Source: Planctomycetaceae bacterium (lineage in GTDB: Bacteria; Planctomycetota; Planctomycetia; Planctomycetales; Planctomycetaceae). Taken from it: a DNA stretch of 47,348 nucleotides. The translations under genes were made by a program, and so were the position numbers. Below the pieces are notes generated by a model. That model did no database searches. It saw nothing but the letters and a program-made list of their open reading frames with translations, and was not told the origin of the DNA. The DNA is taken from the NCBI GenBank assembly GCA_014762625.1, contig JABURQ010000207.1:1-47348 (forward strand), given 5' to 3'. This document shows, piece by piece, positions 25,426 through 34,500 of the stretch; the stretch's first letter is position 1, and each line of letters opens with the position of its first letter.

Positions 25426-26109
25426 GTGACCGAAAGCTCTCCTTCTTCAATCGTCGTGACGATCGACGGCCCCGCTGGATCAGGGAAAAGCAGTGCCGCA
25501 CGGGCTCTGGCTGAACGCCTCGACTATGAATTCCTGGATACAGGTGCGATGTACCGAGCGGTGGCTTTGAGTTGCCTGAAGAATGAAATCGACCCGGACA
25601 ACGAAGAAGCCGTAGCAGCCCTGACCAGATCTCTGGAGATCAAATTCCAGGATGGGCGGCTATTTGTCAATGACCAAGAAGTGACTGATGACATTCGGTC
25701 TTCCGCCGTCAGCTCCGCGGCCTCAGTTGTGGCCCAGCATTCGAGTGTGCGTGAAATTCTGGTCGATCTGCAACGAGCCTGTGCCTCATCCTCCCCGCTT
25801 GTCACTGAAGGACGTGATCAGGGGACCGTTGTTTTTCCTCATGCGTTCTGTAAGTTCTTTCTGACAGCTCGTCCCGAAGTCCGCGCACAAAGACGCTACG
25901 ATGAAACTCCGAAGAATGATGATCGTCCTGCTTTCGCAGAACTTGTCAGAGAGATTCGCGAGCGAGACGAACGGGATGCGAATCGCTCCGTTGCGCCTCT
26001 CAAACCCGCAGATGACGCAATCTCAATAGACACCTCAGATTCTGCGTTGGAAGAGGTGGTCTCCTCAATGGAAACCATCGTGAGAGACAAAATCAAAGAC
26101 CGAGTCTAA
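25426..26109 (+). CDS. cmk: Cytidylate kinase
   Basis: Phosphorylates CMP and dCMP with ATP. 227 residues, normal length. The P-loop IDGPAGSGKSSAARALAERL is at the N-terminus, then LDTGAMYRAVAL, and VTEGRDQGTVVFPHAFCKFFLTARPEVRAQRR in the centre, all standard for bacterial CMP kinase. DAISIDTSD closes the C-terminal domain. The start is GTG at 25426; the nearby ATG is out of frame. In many bacteria cmk precedes plsC or rpsA; neither is here. Its stop is two bases from the end of the opposing BshC-like gene. Confidence 0.95.
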   Translation: MTESSPSSIVVTIDGPAGSGKSSAARALAERLDYEFLDTGAMYRAVALSCLKNEIDPDNEEAVAALTRSLEIKFQDGRLFVNDQEVTDDIRSSAVSSAASVVAQHSSVREILVDLQRACASSSPLVTEGRDQGTVVFPHAFCKFFLTARPEVRAQRRYDETPKNDDRPAFAELVREIRERDERDANRSVAPLKPADDAISIDTSDSALEEVVSSMETIVRDKIKDRV

Positions 26110-26111
26110 TT

Positions 26112-27818
26112 TCAGCCTTCCAATTGCTTCATCGCGGGGCGGAGTTTCTCTTCTGGGAAAAGCACGAATGAATATTCTCGGCTTTTTAGAATTTTATTCG
26201 CATCAGCCCGATGTCGAGCCTGTTCGAGTTCAGTTCTGATTCGGACCTTTGAAGTCTCAACAAATTTGGCGAGTTCTGCGTTGATGAGCTTCAGGCGTCG
26301 ATAGCGTTCGCAGCCTCGACGGTGGTGTTCGCGTCTCGATTCTCCCAGCCTCTCTCCTGCTTCGGCACGATGCTGCTCGTTGACCAGACGCTGCTTTTCT
26401 TCAATCAACGACCGGCATTCCTCACTGTGGGAAACCCCTAAATACTTTTCAGGATTATAATCCAGATCTCTCAGCTTCCTTTGCAACGATTGTTTGGAAT
26501 TACCAAAGCCCTGTCGATCCATCTCAATTGGTAGATGCCAGGTTCCAGAGAGTGTGAGATACTCCGGAGGCTTAATTCCATAGAAGCGGGTCATCAAACG
26601 ATCCGTCATTTCATCATATTTTGCACCGCCAATCCCGTGGATAAACAAATCTGAAAGACACAATCGAGCGTACAATGTTGTGGTCAGTGCACGTGACCGA
26701 ATCTTCCAGCCCTGATTTCGCAGATTGGACAATTGCTCGATCGCTGACTCGGGAGTCGATTCGGCTGACAATTCCAGACGCGCGAACTCTGAGAACTCGG
26801 AAGCCAATAAGATCTCCCGATCAACGCGTTTGACGTACAGCGGTTGTCGTCGAGGCGAGGATTCCGACCAGACCCAAAACGGTGCTTCCAGCCATGAATC
26901 ATGTGCTTTCAGTTCTGGAACCGGGTGAGTCTGGGAACGGATACCGTTCACGTCGCGGTATTCTTCAAGCACCTGATTATAGAGTTCACGAAAACATGGG
27001 AGGTGGGAGATCACATGACAGAAGAATCGCCGAAAAGTTTGTGAGTCACAGACCTGGCTTAAGGGGAGCTCTAGATTCTCAAGTCCCCACTGCCGTTCCA
27101 CGGCATGACGAGCCAGACTCAGGCAATCCGAGAGAGAGTCCCCTCGTTTCGCGGCGTTCACCGCTTGAGGCCAGCATTGAGAGATGAGAGGCTGAATCCC
27201 CCACGGATTCATCAGTTCCGAGACTTTCGCTGACAGAGATTCAAACTGGGAGAGATCGCGGACAGAAATTTCCTCCCAAGGATGATCATCCATGGGAGCA
27301 TCGTACGAGACGTTCACGATTTCTGGTGATACGATTGAACCGGTCGGAACGCTGATCCCGGAACTGGAACCGGAATCATTATCTACGATCAGATGCAACG
27401 GCACCGCATTGACCTTCGCGGCCAATCCTCCTAACACAAAATTTTTGGCCCAGACTCCTGAATGAAATAATAAAGGTTGATGACCGTCACAGATCACCCC
27501 CTCAGAGTCGGGACGTTGGACAGTCTCCTGCCGCAAATGTGCCGTGTAATTCACAGCGAGATCAATTAATTCATCGCGAGCCGTCTCGCGAAGATCTTTG
27601 AGAGAGAGCCCTTGAATATCGAGTTGGGAAGAGTTTAGCTCTTCGCGATTGCGGTAATAAATCTCGTCGACGGAATCCAGTGAAGGTCGCGCGAGGATAT
27701 CTCCATCCTGCTGAGAGACTTTTAACCGTTTTTGGTCCCAGCCGTTCTCGGCATAGCGAGCACGATCCGCACAAGGATCTCGAACCTCAGATTGTTGATG
27801 GGGAGTCGTCACAGACAC
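26112..27818 (-). CDS. BshC-like protein (putative cysteine-adding ligase), uncertain
   Basis: 568 residues, cytoplasmic. A motif ICDGHQPLLFHSGVWAKNFVLGG is followed by PLHLIVDND, similar in layout to the GxQ..LF.GP.YxxxK and substrate-pocket region of BshC, the last enzyme of bacillithiol synthesis. The C-terminal part is a long charged coiled coil (residues ~460-550) ending KSREYSFVLFPEEKLRP, again like BshC. The similarity is distant and I judge from pattern only; it could be a separate planctomycete family. Start is GTG at 27818, preceded by AGGGA. No bshA or bshB is visible in the window. Confidence 0.5.
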   Translation of the reverse strand: MSVTTPHQQSEVRDPCADRARYAENGWDQKRLKVSQQDGDILARPSLDSVDEIYYRNREELNSSQLDIQGLSLKDLRETARDELIDLAVNYTAHLRQETVQRPDSEGVICDGHQPLLFHSGVWAKNFVLGGLAAKVNAVPLHLIVDNDSGSSSGISVPTGSIVSPEIVNVSYDAPMDDHPWEEISVRDLSQFESLSAKVSELMNPWGIQPLISQCWPQAVNAAKRGDSLSDCLSLARHAVERQWGLENLELPLSQVCDSQTFRRFFCHVISHLPCFRELYNQVLEEYRDVNGIRSQTHPVPELKAHDSWLEAPFWVWSESSPRRQPLYVKRVDREILLASEFSEFARLELSAESTPESAIEQLSNLRNQGWKIRSRALTTTLYARLCLSDLFIHGIGGAKYDEMTDRLMTRFYGIKPPEYLTLSGTWHLPIEMDRQGFGNSKQSLQRKLRDLDYNPEKYLGVSHSEECRSLIEEKQRLVNEQHRAEAGERLGESRREHHRRGCERYRRLKLINAELAKFVETSKVRIRTELEQARHRADANKILKSREYSFVLFPEEKLRPAMKQLEG

Positions 27819-27982
27819 GTTGCCGCAATTCCCTGATGGAAGTGATAAAATCGAGCGTTCATAGAACAGTTATTGTGAGGAATGACGAACCGTTTTGTCC
27901 AGATCACGCCGGATCGTACTCATCAGATGCACTAAATATTACATACTTATTTGCTACAACCCCGCCACTACTCCTCCCCACA

Positions 27983-28090
27983 TCACGATAACCCGCATCG
28001 ACTGGGAAGTGACGCCGGTGGCAATTGACGAAGTTCAACCTCTGACAAACGCTGCCCCCAACGCTGTTTCTCACGTTCATAGACTGTCAA
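27983..28090 (-). other. In-frame continuation of the glycosyltransferase after an amber codon
   Basis: The frame of the glycosyltransferase stays open for 35 more codons after its TAG at 28091-28093, ending at TGA (27983-27985). The continuation TVYEREKQRWGQRLSEVELR is charged and helical, as expected of a C-terminal tail. Together with RLKY just before the amber, it would read RLKY-x-LTVYEREK, close to the R-L-x-Y-Y-x-x-V ending usual for this glycosyltransferase group. I infer a nonsense mutation or readthrough. Confidence 0.45.
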
Positions 28091-28753
28091 CTAGTACTTG
28101 AGACGTTGTTCGCTATCGTCAAGCGATCCCCCGAAAGACCGTTCCTCTTCTAGATAGATCAGTGGAACGGGAAATTCTCGTATTCGCAATTCTTGCGCAA
28201 CAACCTGAACCCAAAATTGCATCGGCATGGCATAGCCGAGTTCTGACACTTCAAGGTTTTTCAATGCCGTGACACGATAAGCCTTGAATCCACAAAATGA
28301 ATCGGTGAGCACCAAACCCAGTTCGTCTTTCAACAAGCGGTTGATTTTCATGTTAATGGCCCGGCGTGCCTCTGGAGGTGCCGTATCGTTCTCGAATGCC
28401 TGCAAATAGCGACTACCTGAAACGACATCGACCGCATCTGGACTTTCCAAAGCAGCCGCAAGCGCGGGTATCAGACAAGGTTGATGCTGGCCATCGCAAT
28501 CGATTGTGACCAAGGCATCGAAATTATGCTTCTGAGCGAACCCAAAAGCCGATCGCAGCCCTGCACCATAGCCAAGATTTTGATCGTGATGAATGACGAA
28601 CAAATCAGACTCCCGATCCAGTAACTCCGAAGTCCCGTCTGTCGAACCATCATCCACCACCAGAATGTTCGAGCTGTATCTGCGAACTTCCGAAAGCACA
28701 GCTTCCAGATGATTCGCTTCATTGAACACAGGTAGTGCCGTCAAAACTTTCAT
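28091..28753 (-). CDS. Family 2 glycosyltransferase (DPM1/polyprenyl-phosphate type)
   Basis: Transfers a sugar from a nucleotide donor, most likely to polyprenyl phosphate at the inner face of the membrane. 220 residues from ATG 28753. The GT-A signature is clear: LTALPVFNEANHLEAVL, then ILVVDDGSTDGT, GYGAGLRSAFGFA and the DxD-like VTIDCDGQHQP; SGSRYL and FCGFKAYR follow. The frame extends upstream to 28837, but GAG stands just before ATG 28753 and the fold starts there. The C-terminus ends abruptly at SFGGSLDDSEQRLKY with a TAG codon, and the same frame stays open for 35 more codons. No membrane helices are present. Confidence 0.88.
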   Translation of the reverse strand: MKVLTALPVFNEANHLEAVLSEVRRYSSNILVVDDGSTDGTSELLDRESDLFVIHHDQNLGYGAGLRSAFGFAQKHNFDALVTIDCDGQHQPCLIPALAAALESPDAVDVVSGSRYLQAFENDTAPPEARRAINMKINRLLKDELGLVLTDSFCGFKAYRVTALKNLEVSELGYAMPMQFWVQVVAQELRIREFPVPLIYLEEERSFGGSLDDSEQRLKY

Positions 28754-28919
28754 AAGAACTCGATCAAGCCAAATGGAAAAAATAAAGAAGCCTATCCACA
28801 GTGTGGCATTAGGCCTTCCATTGTAGAACCCCACCATTTTCCTTCAACGCAGACTCGATATTCCTGATAAATGAAAGAAGGAACAATCTCTGCAACAAGA
28901 CCATTTTCCACTGACAGGC

Positions 28920-28947
28920 TTGTGAGATTGTGCTGGATTACTAGAAT
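28920..28947 (+). promoter_or_regulatory. Candidate promoter for superoxide dismutase gene
   Basis: TTGTGA, 16 bases, then TAGAAT, giving an untranslated leader of about 100 bases before the sod ATG. The -10 box is good and the -35 is fair. The 298-base interval between the divergent glycosyltransferase and sod genes shows no other clear signal. Confidence 0.35.
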
Positions 28948-29051
28948 AAAGTTAAATGGTTTGCTTTTGGTAAGACCAAGCGACACTTTGAATAACTCCC
29001 CAATGGCAAATCTTCAACTTGGATTTACACATCAGGACAGGAGAGTCTAAC

Positions 29052-29675
29052 ATGGCTTACGAATTACCAGATCTTCCCTATGCATATGATGCACTGGAAC
29101 CCCACATCGATGCACGTACCATGGAAATTCATCACAGCAAACATCACGCCGGTTACGTCTCGAAGGTGAATGCTGCCTTGGAAGGTCACGACGACCTCGC
29201 TTCCAAATCCATTGAAGACCTGATCGCTGGTGTGAACAGCCTTCCCGATGATGTGAAAACCGCAGTTCGTAATAACGGGGGCGGTGTTGCCAACCATAAT
29301 CTGTTCTGGAGTGTGATGTCTCCCGACGGCGGCGGTGAGCCAAGCGGTGAGCTTGCCGAGGCAATTAGTTCCGCATTCGGTAGTTTTGCGGATTTCAAAG
29401 AGAAGTTTAATCAAGCCGCAGCAACTCGATTTGGTTCGGGCTGGGCTTGGCTGGGTGTCAAGGACGGGGGGTTGGCGGTTTGCTCCACCCCGAATCAGGA
29501 TAACCCGCTCATGGTCGGCATTGCAGACTGTAACTGCACTCCGATACTTGGACTCGATGTCTGGGAACACGCCTACTACCTGAACTATCAGAACCGACGT
29601 CCCGACTACATCTCCGCATTCTGGAACGTCATCAACTGGGACGAAGTCGCTTCCCGATTTGCTGCCGCCAAGTAA
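29052..29675 (+). CDS. sodA: Superoxide dismutase, Fe/Mn family
   Basis: Converts superoxide to hydrogen peroxide and oxygen in the cytoplasm. 207 residues, no signal peptide. All metal ligands are present: His in [11 protein letters not shown] (residue 27), His in [11 protein letters not shown], and Asp and His in [14 protein letters not shown] together with the Gln of PNQDNPLM follows the Mn-type or cambialistic pattern rather than strict Fe-SOD, so I label it sodA with reserve. AGGAGAG lies seven bases before ATG 29052; an upstream ATG at 29019 is not supported. A strong terminator follows. Confidence 0.95.
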   Translation: MAYELPDLPYAYDALEPHIDARTMEIHHSKHHAGYVSKVNAALEGHDDLASKSIEDLIAGVNSLPDDVKTAVRNNGGGVANHNLFWSVMSPDGGGEPSGELAEAISSAFGSFADFKEKFNQAAATRFGSGWAWLGVKDGGLAVCSTPNQDNPLMVGIADCNCTPILGLDVWEHAYYLNYQNRRPDYISAFWNVINWDEVASRFAAAK

Positions 29676-29700
29676 TCTTTAGAGAGACTGAGAAATCGAA

Positions 29701-29733
29701 GAAGCCCTTCCCTGCGGAAGGGCTTCTTTTTTT
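29701..29733 (+). terminator. Rho-independent terminator after superoxide dismutase
   Basis: Perfect 11-bp stem GAAGCCCTTCC/GGAAGGGCTTC with loop CTGC, followed by seven T. It lies 26 bases after the stop. The reverse strand gives GAAGCCC with little T-tract, so it works mainly on the plus strand. Confidence 0.95.
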
Positions 29734-29746
29734 CGTGGGTCAAATT

Positions 29747-30139
29747 TTATTCATTGGTAGACGCCTTCTTTCTCGCAGCGACTTCATCCAGAATCTTTTT
29801 CAGATTCTCTTTCTGGTCGTCTGTGAGAACGTTTTTCACTTCAGCGTCCTCCTGTTTTTCGAGCTCCGCCAACTGCTGTTCGAGAACTTCAATCTGCTCG
29901 CGATACTTTGCCTGAATCGCATAGATAGATTCTTTCTGCTTGGGACTCAGCCCCAGCTTGCCGTAGTGGTTGGGGACTCGACCGCGCGGTTTTTTTCGAA
30001 CCTTCTTTTCGGTTTTGGGGGCAGAGTCTTCTTGCGCCTGGACAGTCTCCGTGAGAATGGGAAACGAAGGATCGCCACTAAGAGTCAAGCAGCCCAATAC
30101 AAGGTAGAGCAAAGCATGGAATGATAAGAGTTTCTTCAT
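29747..30139 (-). CDS. Small exported Spy/CpxP-like protein
   Basis: 130 residues. A signal peptide (MKKLLSFHALLYLVLGCLTLS) is followed by a basic, Pro-containing linker (KVRKKPRGRVPNHYG) and a helical region with two L-[ST]-x-x-Q motifs, LSPKQKESIYAIQAKY and LTDDQKENLKKIL, that recall the LTxxQ repeats of periplasmic Spy/CpxP/ZraP proteins. Between them lies a coiled coil (EQIEVLEQQLAELEKQED). AAGGAG sits six bases before ATG 30139; a TTG at 30157 is less likely. Role probably periplasmic chaperone or stress sensor, inferred from pattern only. Confidence 0.72.
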   Translation of the reverse strand: MKKLLSFHALLYLVLGCLTLSGDPSFPILTETVQAQEDSAPKTEKKVRKKPRGRVPNHYGKLGLSPKQKESIYAIQAKYREQIEVLEQQLAELEKQEDAEVKNVLTDDQKENLKKILDEVAARKKASTNE

Positions 30140-30356
30140 CGACATCTCCTTAGACAATATTTGCGCATGGAAATAATTGGTCTGTTGTGGAGATGGAAAC
30201 CGGTTCGACCGACGCCGGCATCATGTTAATGTGTCTAGAACAAGCGTCGATTGCAATGACTTTTTGAGCAGAATGGTGTTTTTTGCACTTCCCAGCTCGG
30301 TGCCCTCAGTTTCTGATCTTTCAGATTCAAAGCTTTCCAGGGGGAAATGTCATTTT

Positions 30357-30797
30357 CTAGCCCTGTGAGTCATTTTTTAATTCGCTCAGCGGAACGGAGT
30401 TAGTCGGCTCGGAGAGAACTTCCGCCAACGTCGATTCCGAGAGTGCTCGTTCCACTTCGCCCATGGCATTATCCATACGACGATGAAGAGGACAGAGATG
30501 TGTCCCATGTGATTTCAAATCCAGAGGGCAGGTTTTGATTCGGACAATGGGATCCACGCTATTCACAATGTCCAGAATACTGACTTCGTCAGGGGATTTC
30601 GCCAATCGGAACCCCCCATAAAGCCCTCGTTGTGATCGCACAAGCCCCTTTTTGGCCATCGCCTGAAGAACTTTACTTAAATAGGCGGGGGGAACCTTGG
30701 TGACCTCTGCGATCGACTCAGTCGCTTGGGGTTTTTCTGTATTTTGCCCCAGAAAGACCATGGCTCTCAGGGCATATTCGACGGTTTGTGAAAACAT
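30357..30797 (-). CDS. Rrf2-family transcriptional regulator
   Basis: 146-residue DNA-binding regulator. The winged helix is clear: FSQTVEYALRAMVFL, ESIAEVTKVPPAYLSKVLQAM and GLVRSQRGLYGGFRLA. In Fe-S members such as IscR and NsrR three Cys lie six apart; here Cys 90 and Cys 102 keep the outer spacing of 12 but the middle position is Ser 96. It may bind a cluster with another ligand or sense by thiol chemistry. AGGTGG lies five bases before ATG 30797. It is divergent from a protoglobin gene, with 120 bases between the starts, so the likely target is that promoter; NO or redox is a reasonable signal. Confidence 0.9.
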   Translation of the reverse strand: MFSQTVEYALRAMVFLGQNTEKPQATESIAEVTKVPPAYLSKVLQAMAKKGLVRSQRGLYGGFRLAKSPDEVSILDIVNSVDPIVRIKTCPLDLKSHGTHLCPLHRRMDNAMGEVERALSESTLAEVLSEPTNSVPLSELKNDSQG

Positions 30798-30823
30798 AGC
30801 GACCACCTGCCATTAATTGGACC

Positions 30824-30852
30824 TTGACATCCTATTTATCGTGCCGTAATTT
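30824..30852 (+). promoter_or_regulatory. Sigma-70-type promoter of the protoglobin gene
   Basis: Perfect -35 TTGACA (30824-30829), 17-base spacer, then TAATTT (30847-30852; four of six). Transcription would begin near 30859, about 60 bases before the start codon, and directly at the inverted repeat listed next. Confidence 0.75.
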
Positions 30853-30858
30853 TAAGAT

Positions 30859-30884
30859 ACTTCACCGCAGATAAGGTGAGAAGT
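30859..30884 (+). promoter_or_regulatory. Imperfect inverted repeat at predicted transcription start, candidate Rrf2 operator
   Basis: ACTTCACC is followed eight bases later by GGTGAGAAGT. The inner TCACC/GGTGA arms are perfect and the outer ACTT/AAGT arms are shifted by two bases. A repressor bound here would sit over +1 to +26 of the protoglobin promoter and could block initiation. Assignment to the divergent Rrf2 protein is inference. Confidence 0.45.
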
Positions 30885-30917
30885 TCAAAGCCGCTCGAAT
30901 TTAAGGAGTTACAAATT

Positions 30918-31508
30918 ATGTCATCGGCCCTGAAACACATTGATGAACCTCGACTTGAAACAGATCTCAGCTATCGTTTTGAATACCTGACTGAATTCAT
31001 GGAGTTCACAGGCGACGATATCGAAACGATACACGGAGCCGCTGAGACCCTCGCTCCACTGGTCCCTACCCTCGTGGACGCCGTCTACGACAAACTGTTT
31101 CAATATGACGCGACAAAAAGACATTTTGTTCCTCGACAACATGGATACGAAGGGGCAGTTCCGGAATCCGTCGAAGAACTTCAACTCGACCACGAGCAGA
31201 TTCAATTCCGAAAACAGCATCTCTCCAACTATCTCGTCAAACTGGTCTCGGCTCCCTATGACACAAAACTGGTTGAGTATCTGGATCTGGTCGGCAAAAT
31301 TCACACCCCGGGGAAAGGAAGTCCGCAAATCAACGTGCCTCTCGTTCAGATGAATGCTTTGATGGGGTTTGTGGCCGATGCCTTCAACGCCACTATTTTT
31401 TCATTGGGTCTTCCGGCGGAACAAACAGAAAAAGCTGTCCGAGCATTTTCGAAACTGCTGTGGCTCCAAAATGACTTGATCAATCGACACTACTGTGAAA
31501 GATCGTAA
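30918..31508 (+). CDS. Protoglobin-family heme protein
   Basis: 196 residues, single domain. The pattern fits the protoglobin/globin-coupled-sensor globin fold: FEYLTEFMEFTGDDIETIHGAAETLAPLVPTLVDAVYDKL at the N-terminus, and YDTKLVEYLDLVGKIHTPGKG, where His 129 is the likely proximal heme ligand. No signalling domain is attached, so it is a free globin, perhaps an O2 or NO binder or detoxifier. AAGGAG lies nine bases before ATG 30918. A strong promoter and candidate operator stand upstream, and an Rrf2 regulator is divergent. Its stop codon is two bases from the end of the opposing cytochrome gene. Confidence 0.85.
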   Translation: MSSALKHIDEPRLETDLSYRFEYLTEFMEFTGDDIETIHGAAETLAPLVPTLVDAVYDKLFQYDATKRHFVPRQHGYEGAVPESVEELQLDHEQIQFRKQHLSNYLVKLVSAPYDTKLVEYLDLVGKIHTPGKGSPQINVPLVQMNALMGFVADAFNATIFSLGLPAEQTEKAVRAFSKLLWLQNDLINRHYCERS

Positions 31509-31509
31509 T

Positions 31510-34500
31510 TTACTCCAGATGCCCTTCGGCGGATCCGGCTTTCCTCAAAGAGCTGAGATATTCCACGAGATCACGAATATCTGACAGAGAAAGCTGTTTG
31601 ACGAGATCGTCAGGCATGCCGGACCGCCCAGGGGCGCGATCCTCTATTTCGTCTTTATCGACTCTCACCAGAGTCCCATCATTCAACATCACCGTCACGC
31701 TCTGATCCGTCTCCTCTTTCACGATTCCGGTGATAACTTTCCCGCGATCGGTAACAATGATGGCTGTTTCAAAACCTTTCGCAATCTTCGCGTTGGGATT
31801 AACGATTGATTCCAGCAAATAGTCCCGTTGCTTTTCGAAGCCAATTTTGGACAAGTCGGGACCAACTTCTCCTCCCGATCCATTCACTTTATGGCATCGT
31901 CGACAGGACGCATCACTTCGCCCAAAGAAAATATCGTAACCTCGCTGCCGGTCACCACCCTTCAAAGCGACTTGGTATTTTCGGAACGGATCCCCCGTCT
32001 GGGATAATTGCTCCTCATACGTTTTCACCAGTTGTTGAAACGCCGGTGATTTTCTCTGTTTCGCGGCGAGCAACACATCCAATTGGATTTCGGTCGCCAA
32101 CTGCCCATCCACCAAATGCTCTGCAAGACGTTTCAGAATGTGATTGGCCTCTGGAATTTTCAAAGGACTCAAGTCGGCAATCGCGGACTGTTTCTCAAGC
32201 GGAGTTCCCCCGTCGATCGCCTGCTCCAATTCCGGAAATGCTGCCGCAGGGTTTCGGGCCAACAACAATGATCGACCGACAGCCCGTAACTCCGGAATCG
32301 CTGATTCCAAGGCACGTTCGACCCCCCGCGGTAATTCATCCGCCTGCAAGGCTGACAAAGCCCGCAGCGCGGAAACTCGATTGTTATTTGTCTCTGCCTC
32401 GTCCTCGAACAGTGACCACAGAAGCGGATTGACATCCCGAATTTCATAGGTTGAGGCTAGCTGAATACCCAGGGTTCGCAATTTTTCATTCGAAGACAAT
32501 AGTCCTGGTAAGCAGGATTCTATCTCCTGCCCAAGTCCGGTAGTCGGCTCTCTATCCAATGGACGCCATGAGCCAATGACTCGATCCAGAGGACCAGGCG
32601 TATTCCACTCTTGCAGCAACTCCGCGGCTAACACTCGTACTGGATCAGAAACCGAAGTATCTGCTGCGATTGAAGCCACTTCTGCTGCATATTCTCGTTT
32701 ACCGTCTCTAAAGGCGGCGTGAATTACCCGTCTCATCAAAGGATCGATAGTTCTCAATTCGCGATTTGCAACCAGAGCAGCTAGCTCGCTGTTCAGTTCT
32801 TCCATTGGTTCATCGTGAATCGCACGAGCTGCTGATAAAATCAAGCTGGGGTTGGGATCTTTCAGAAATAAGGCAATTCGAGGATCGTCGAGCCTTCTCA
32901 ACGCCAGCAGTATCCCCAAACGCTCGGCATCCCCCGCTTCGGAAATGGAACCCACTAACCATTGAGGGTTGATCTTTCCGATTCCCACGAGTCCCATTAC
33001 CGCCGAATGACGAAGAACCGGATCTTGATCCCCAACCTGACTCAAAATCGAAAACATCAGGTCAATATCTGCCGAAGCCGTATCTCCTCCAAGATCTCCA
33101 TTGTGATAGATACGTCCGAAACTCAGCGCCGCCAAATGACGAACTCGTGGCGAGGGATCATCACGAATCAAATCACGCAGAATGTCCAAACATCCCGCTT
33201 CATTGAAATCACCGAGCACGCGTGCGAGTTGCGCGCGAATCTCTTCATCTTCGTCGCTGGAGAGTTCGCTGATTTCCTGAAAAAGGCTAAGCGGAACATC
33301 CTTTGACAACACACTTGGATTTCTCAGCAGTTGGCCAATCCCCCAGAGACCGTGAATCCTGGACATTCGCGGCTGACCGGAAGCCACAGTCTGTTTCAGG
33401 AGAGTGACTGAGCATTTCTCGCTCTGAATTCGATTCACAAGTTCAAACTGTGAAGCCTGCCGCACACGACGGTCCGCATGGCTCAGATAACTCACCAATG
33501 ATTCATCTTCAAGCTCTCGAAACCCAGATGCGAAAAGCGACTGTACCTCGGACCGGATGGCCGTATCCTCACCAGAACTGAATCGATACAAACGGCCTTT
33601 ACCGGGACCATTCCAACCGTTGACCCAATCGGTCAGATACAGACTCCCGTCGTAACCGAAATCAACATCTGTCGCTAACACTGACCAGAGAAACTGATGC
33701 GAGTCAGTGAGTTCAAACGAAGCTCCCTTGGGAACCACTGAGAAAGATCGAATCCCGCTGTTAGGACTGGAACCGCGAAAATCTGCCATAAAGAAATGGT
33801 CCTGATAGCGTTCCGGCAATCCAACTCCCGGATAAAATGTCAAACCGGAGGGTCCATCGCCAAGATTTGCTACTGGAGGAATGATGTACGCTGGTTGTTT
33901 CTGCGTTGTTTGGGGATCCGCTCGATGTGGGTACCACATCCGTTCACGATTCCAGGGACCACGATCCGAAAGATATTGAAAATACATTCTCCATCCCGTA
34001 TCGCCGTCCTGGACGACATAAACCCAGCGAGCCTGATCGCCACTGTCCGAATTGTTATCACCTGTGAAGAGATTGCCGAAATTATCAAAAGCCAGTTCCT
34101 GCGGGTTCCTTAATCCATACGCAAAAACTTCCAGGTGAGAGCCATCCGGTTCGCATCGGAAGACGGCTCCGGTATCGGGGCGTTTCAATCGAACTCCCTC
34201 CTGGGTCAACACGTTGTATCCGCGATCGCCGATACTGAAATAAATTCGCCCATCGGGCCCGAGCGTGAGGCCGTGCATATCGTGACCGCGAAAGGCGACT
34301 CGCACACCATAACCGTCATGCAATGTCTCGCGAACATCCGCACGACCATCCTGATTGGTATCGCGCAATCGATAGAGCTTCGGAATACATGTGTAATAGA
34401 CATCTCCATTAAACGACAAAATCCCGGCTCCTGTGCCATCCTCGATCGCATTGAACCCATCCGCATAGATCGTGGACCGATCCGTGGAGCCATCCGCATC

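Noticed and set aside
27895-28101. 68-aa plus-strand frame between the BshC-like and glycosyltransferase genes
   Set aside because: No ribosome site; the opposite strand here is a better candidate as the glycosyltransferase extension.
29064-29570. 168-aa minus-strand frame opposite superoxide dismutase
   Set aside because: Shadow of a gene with all metal ligands intact.
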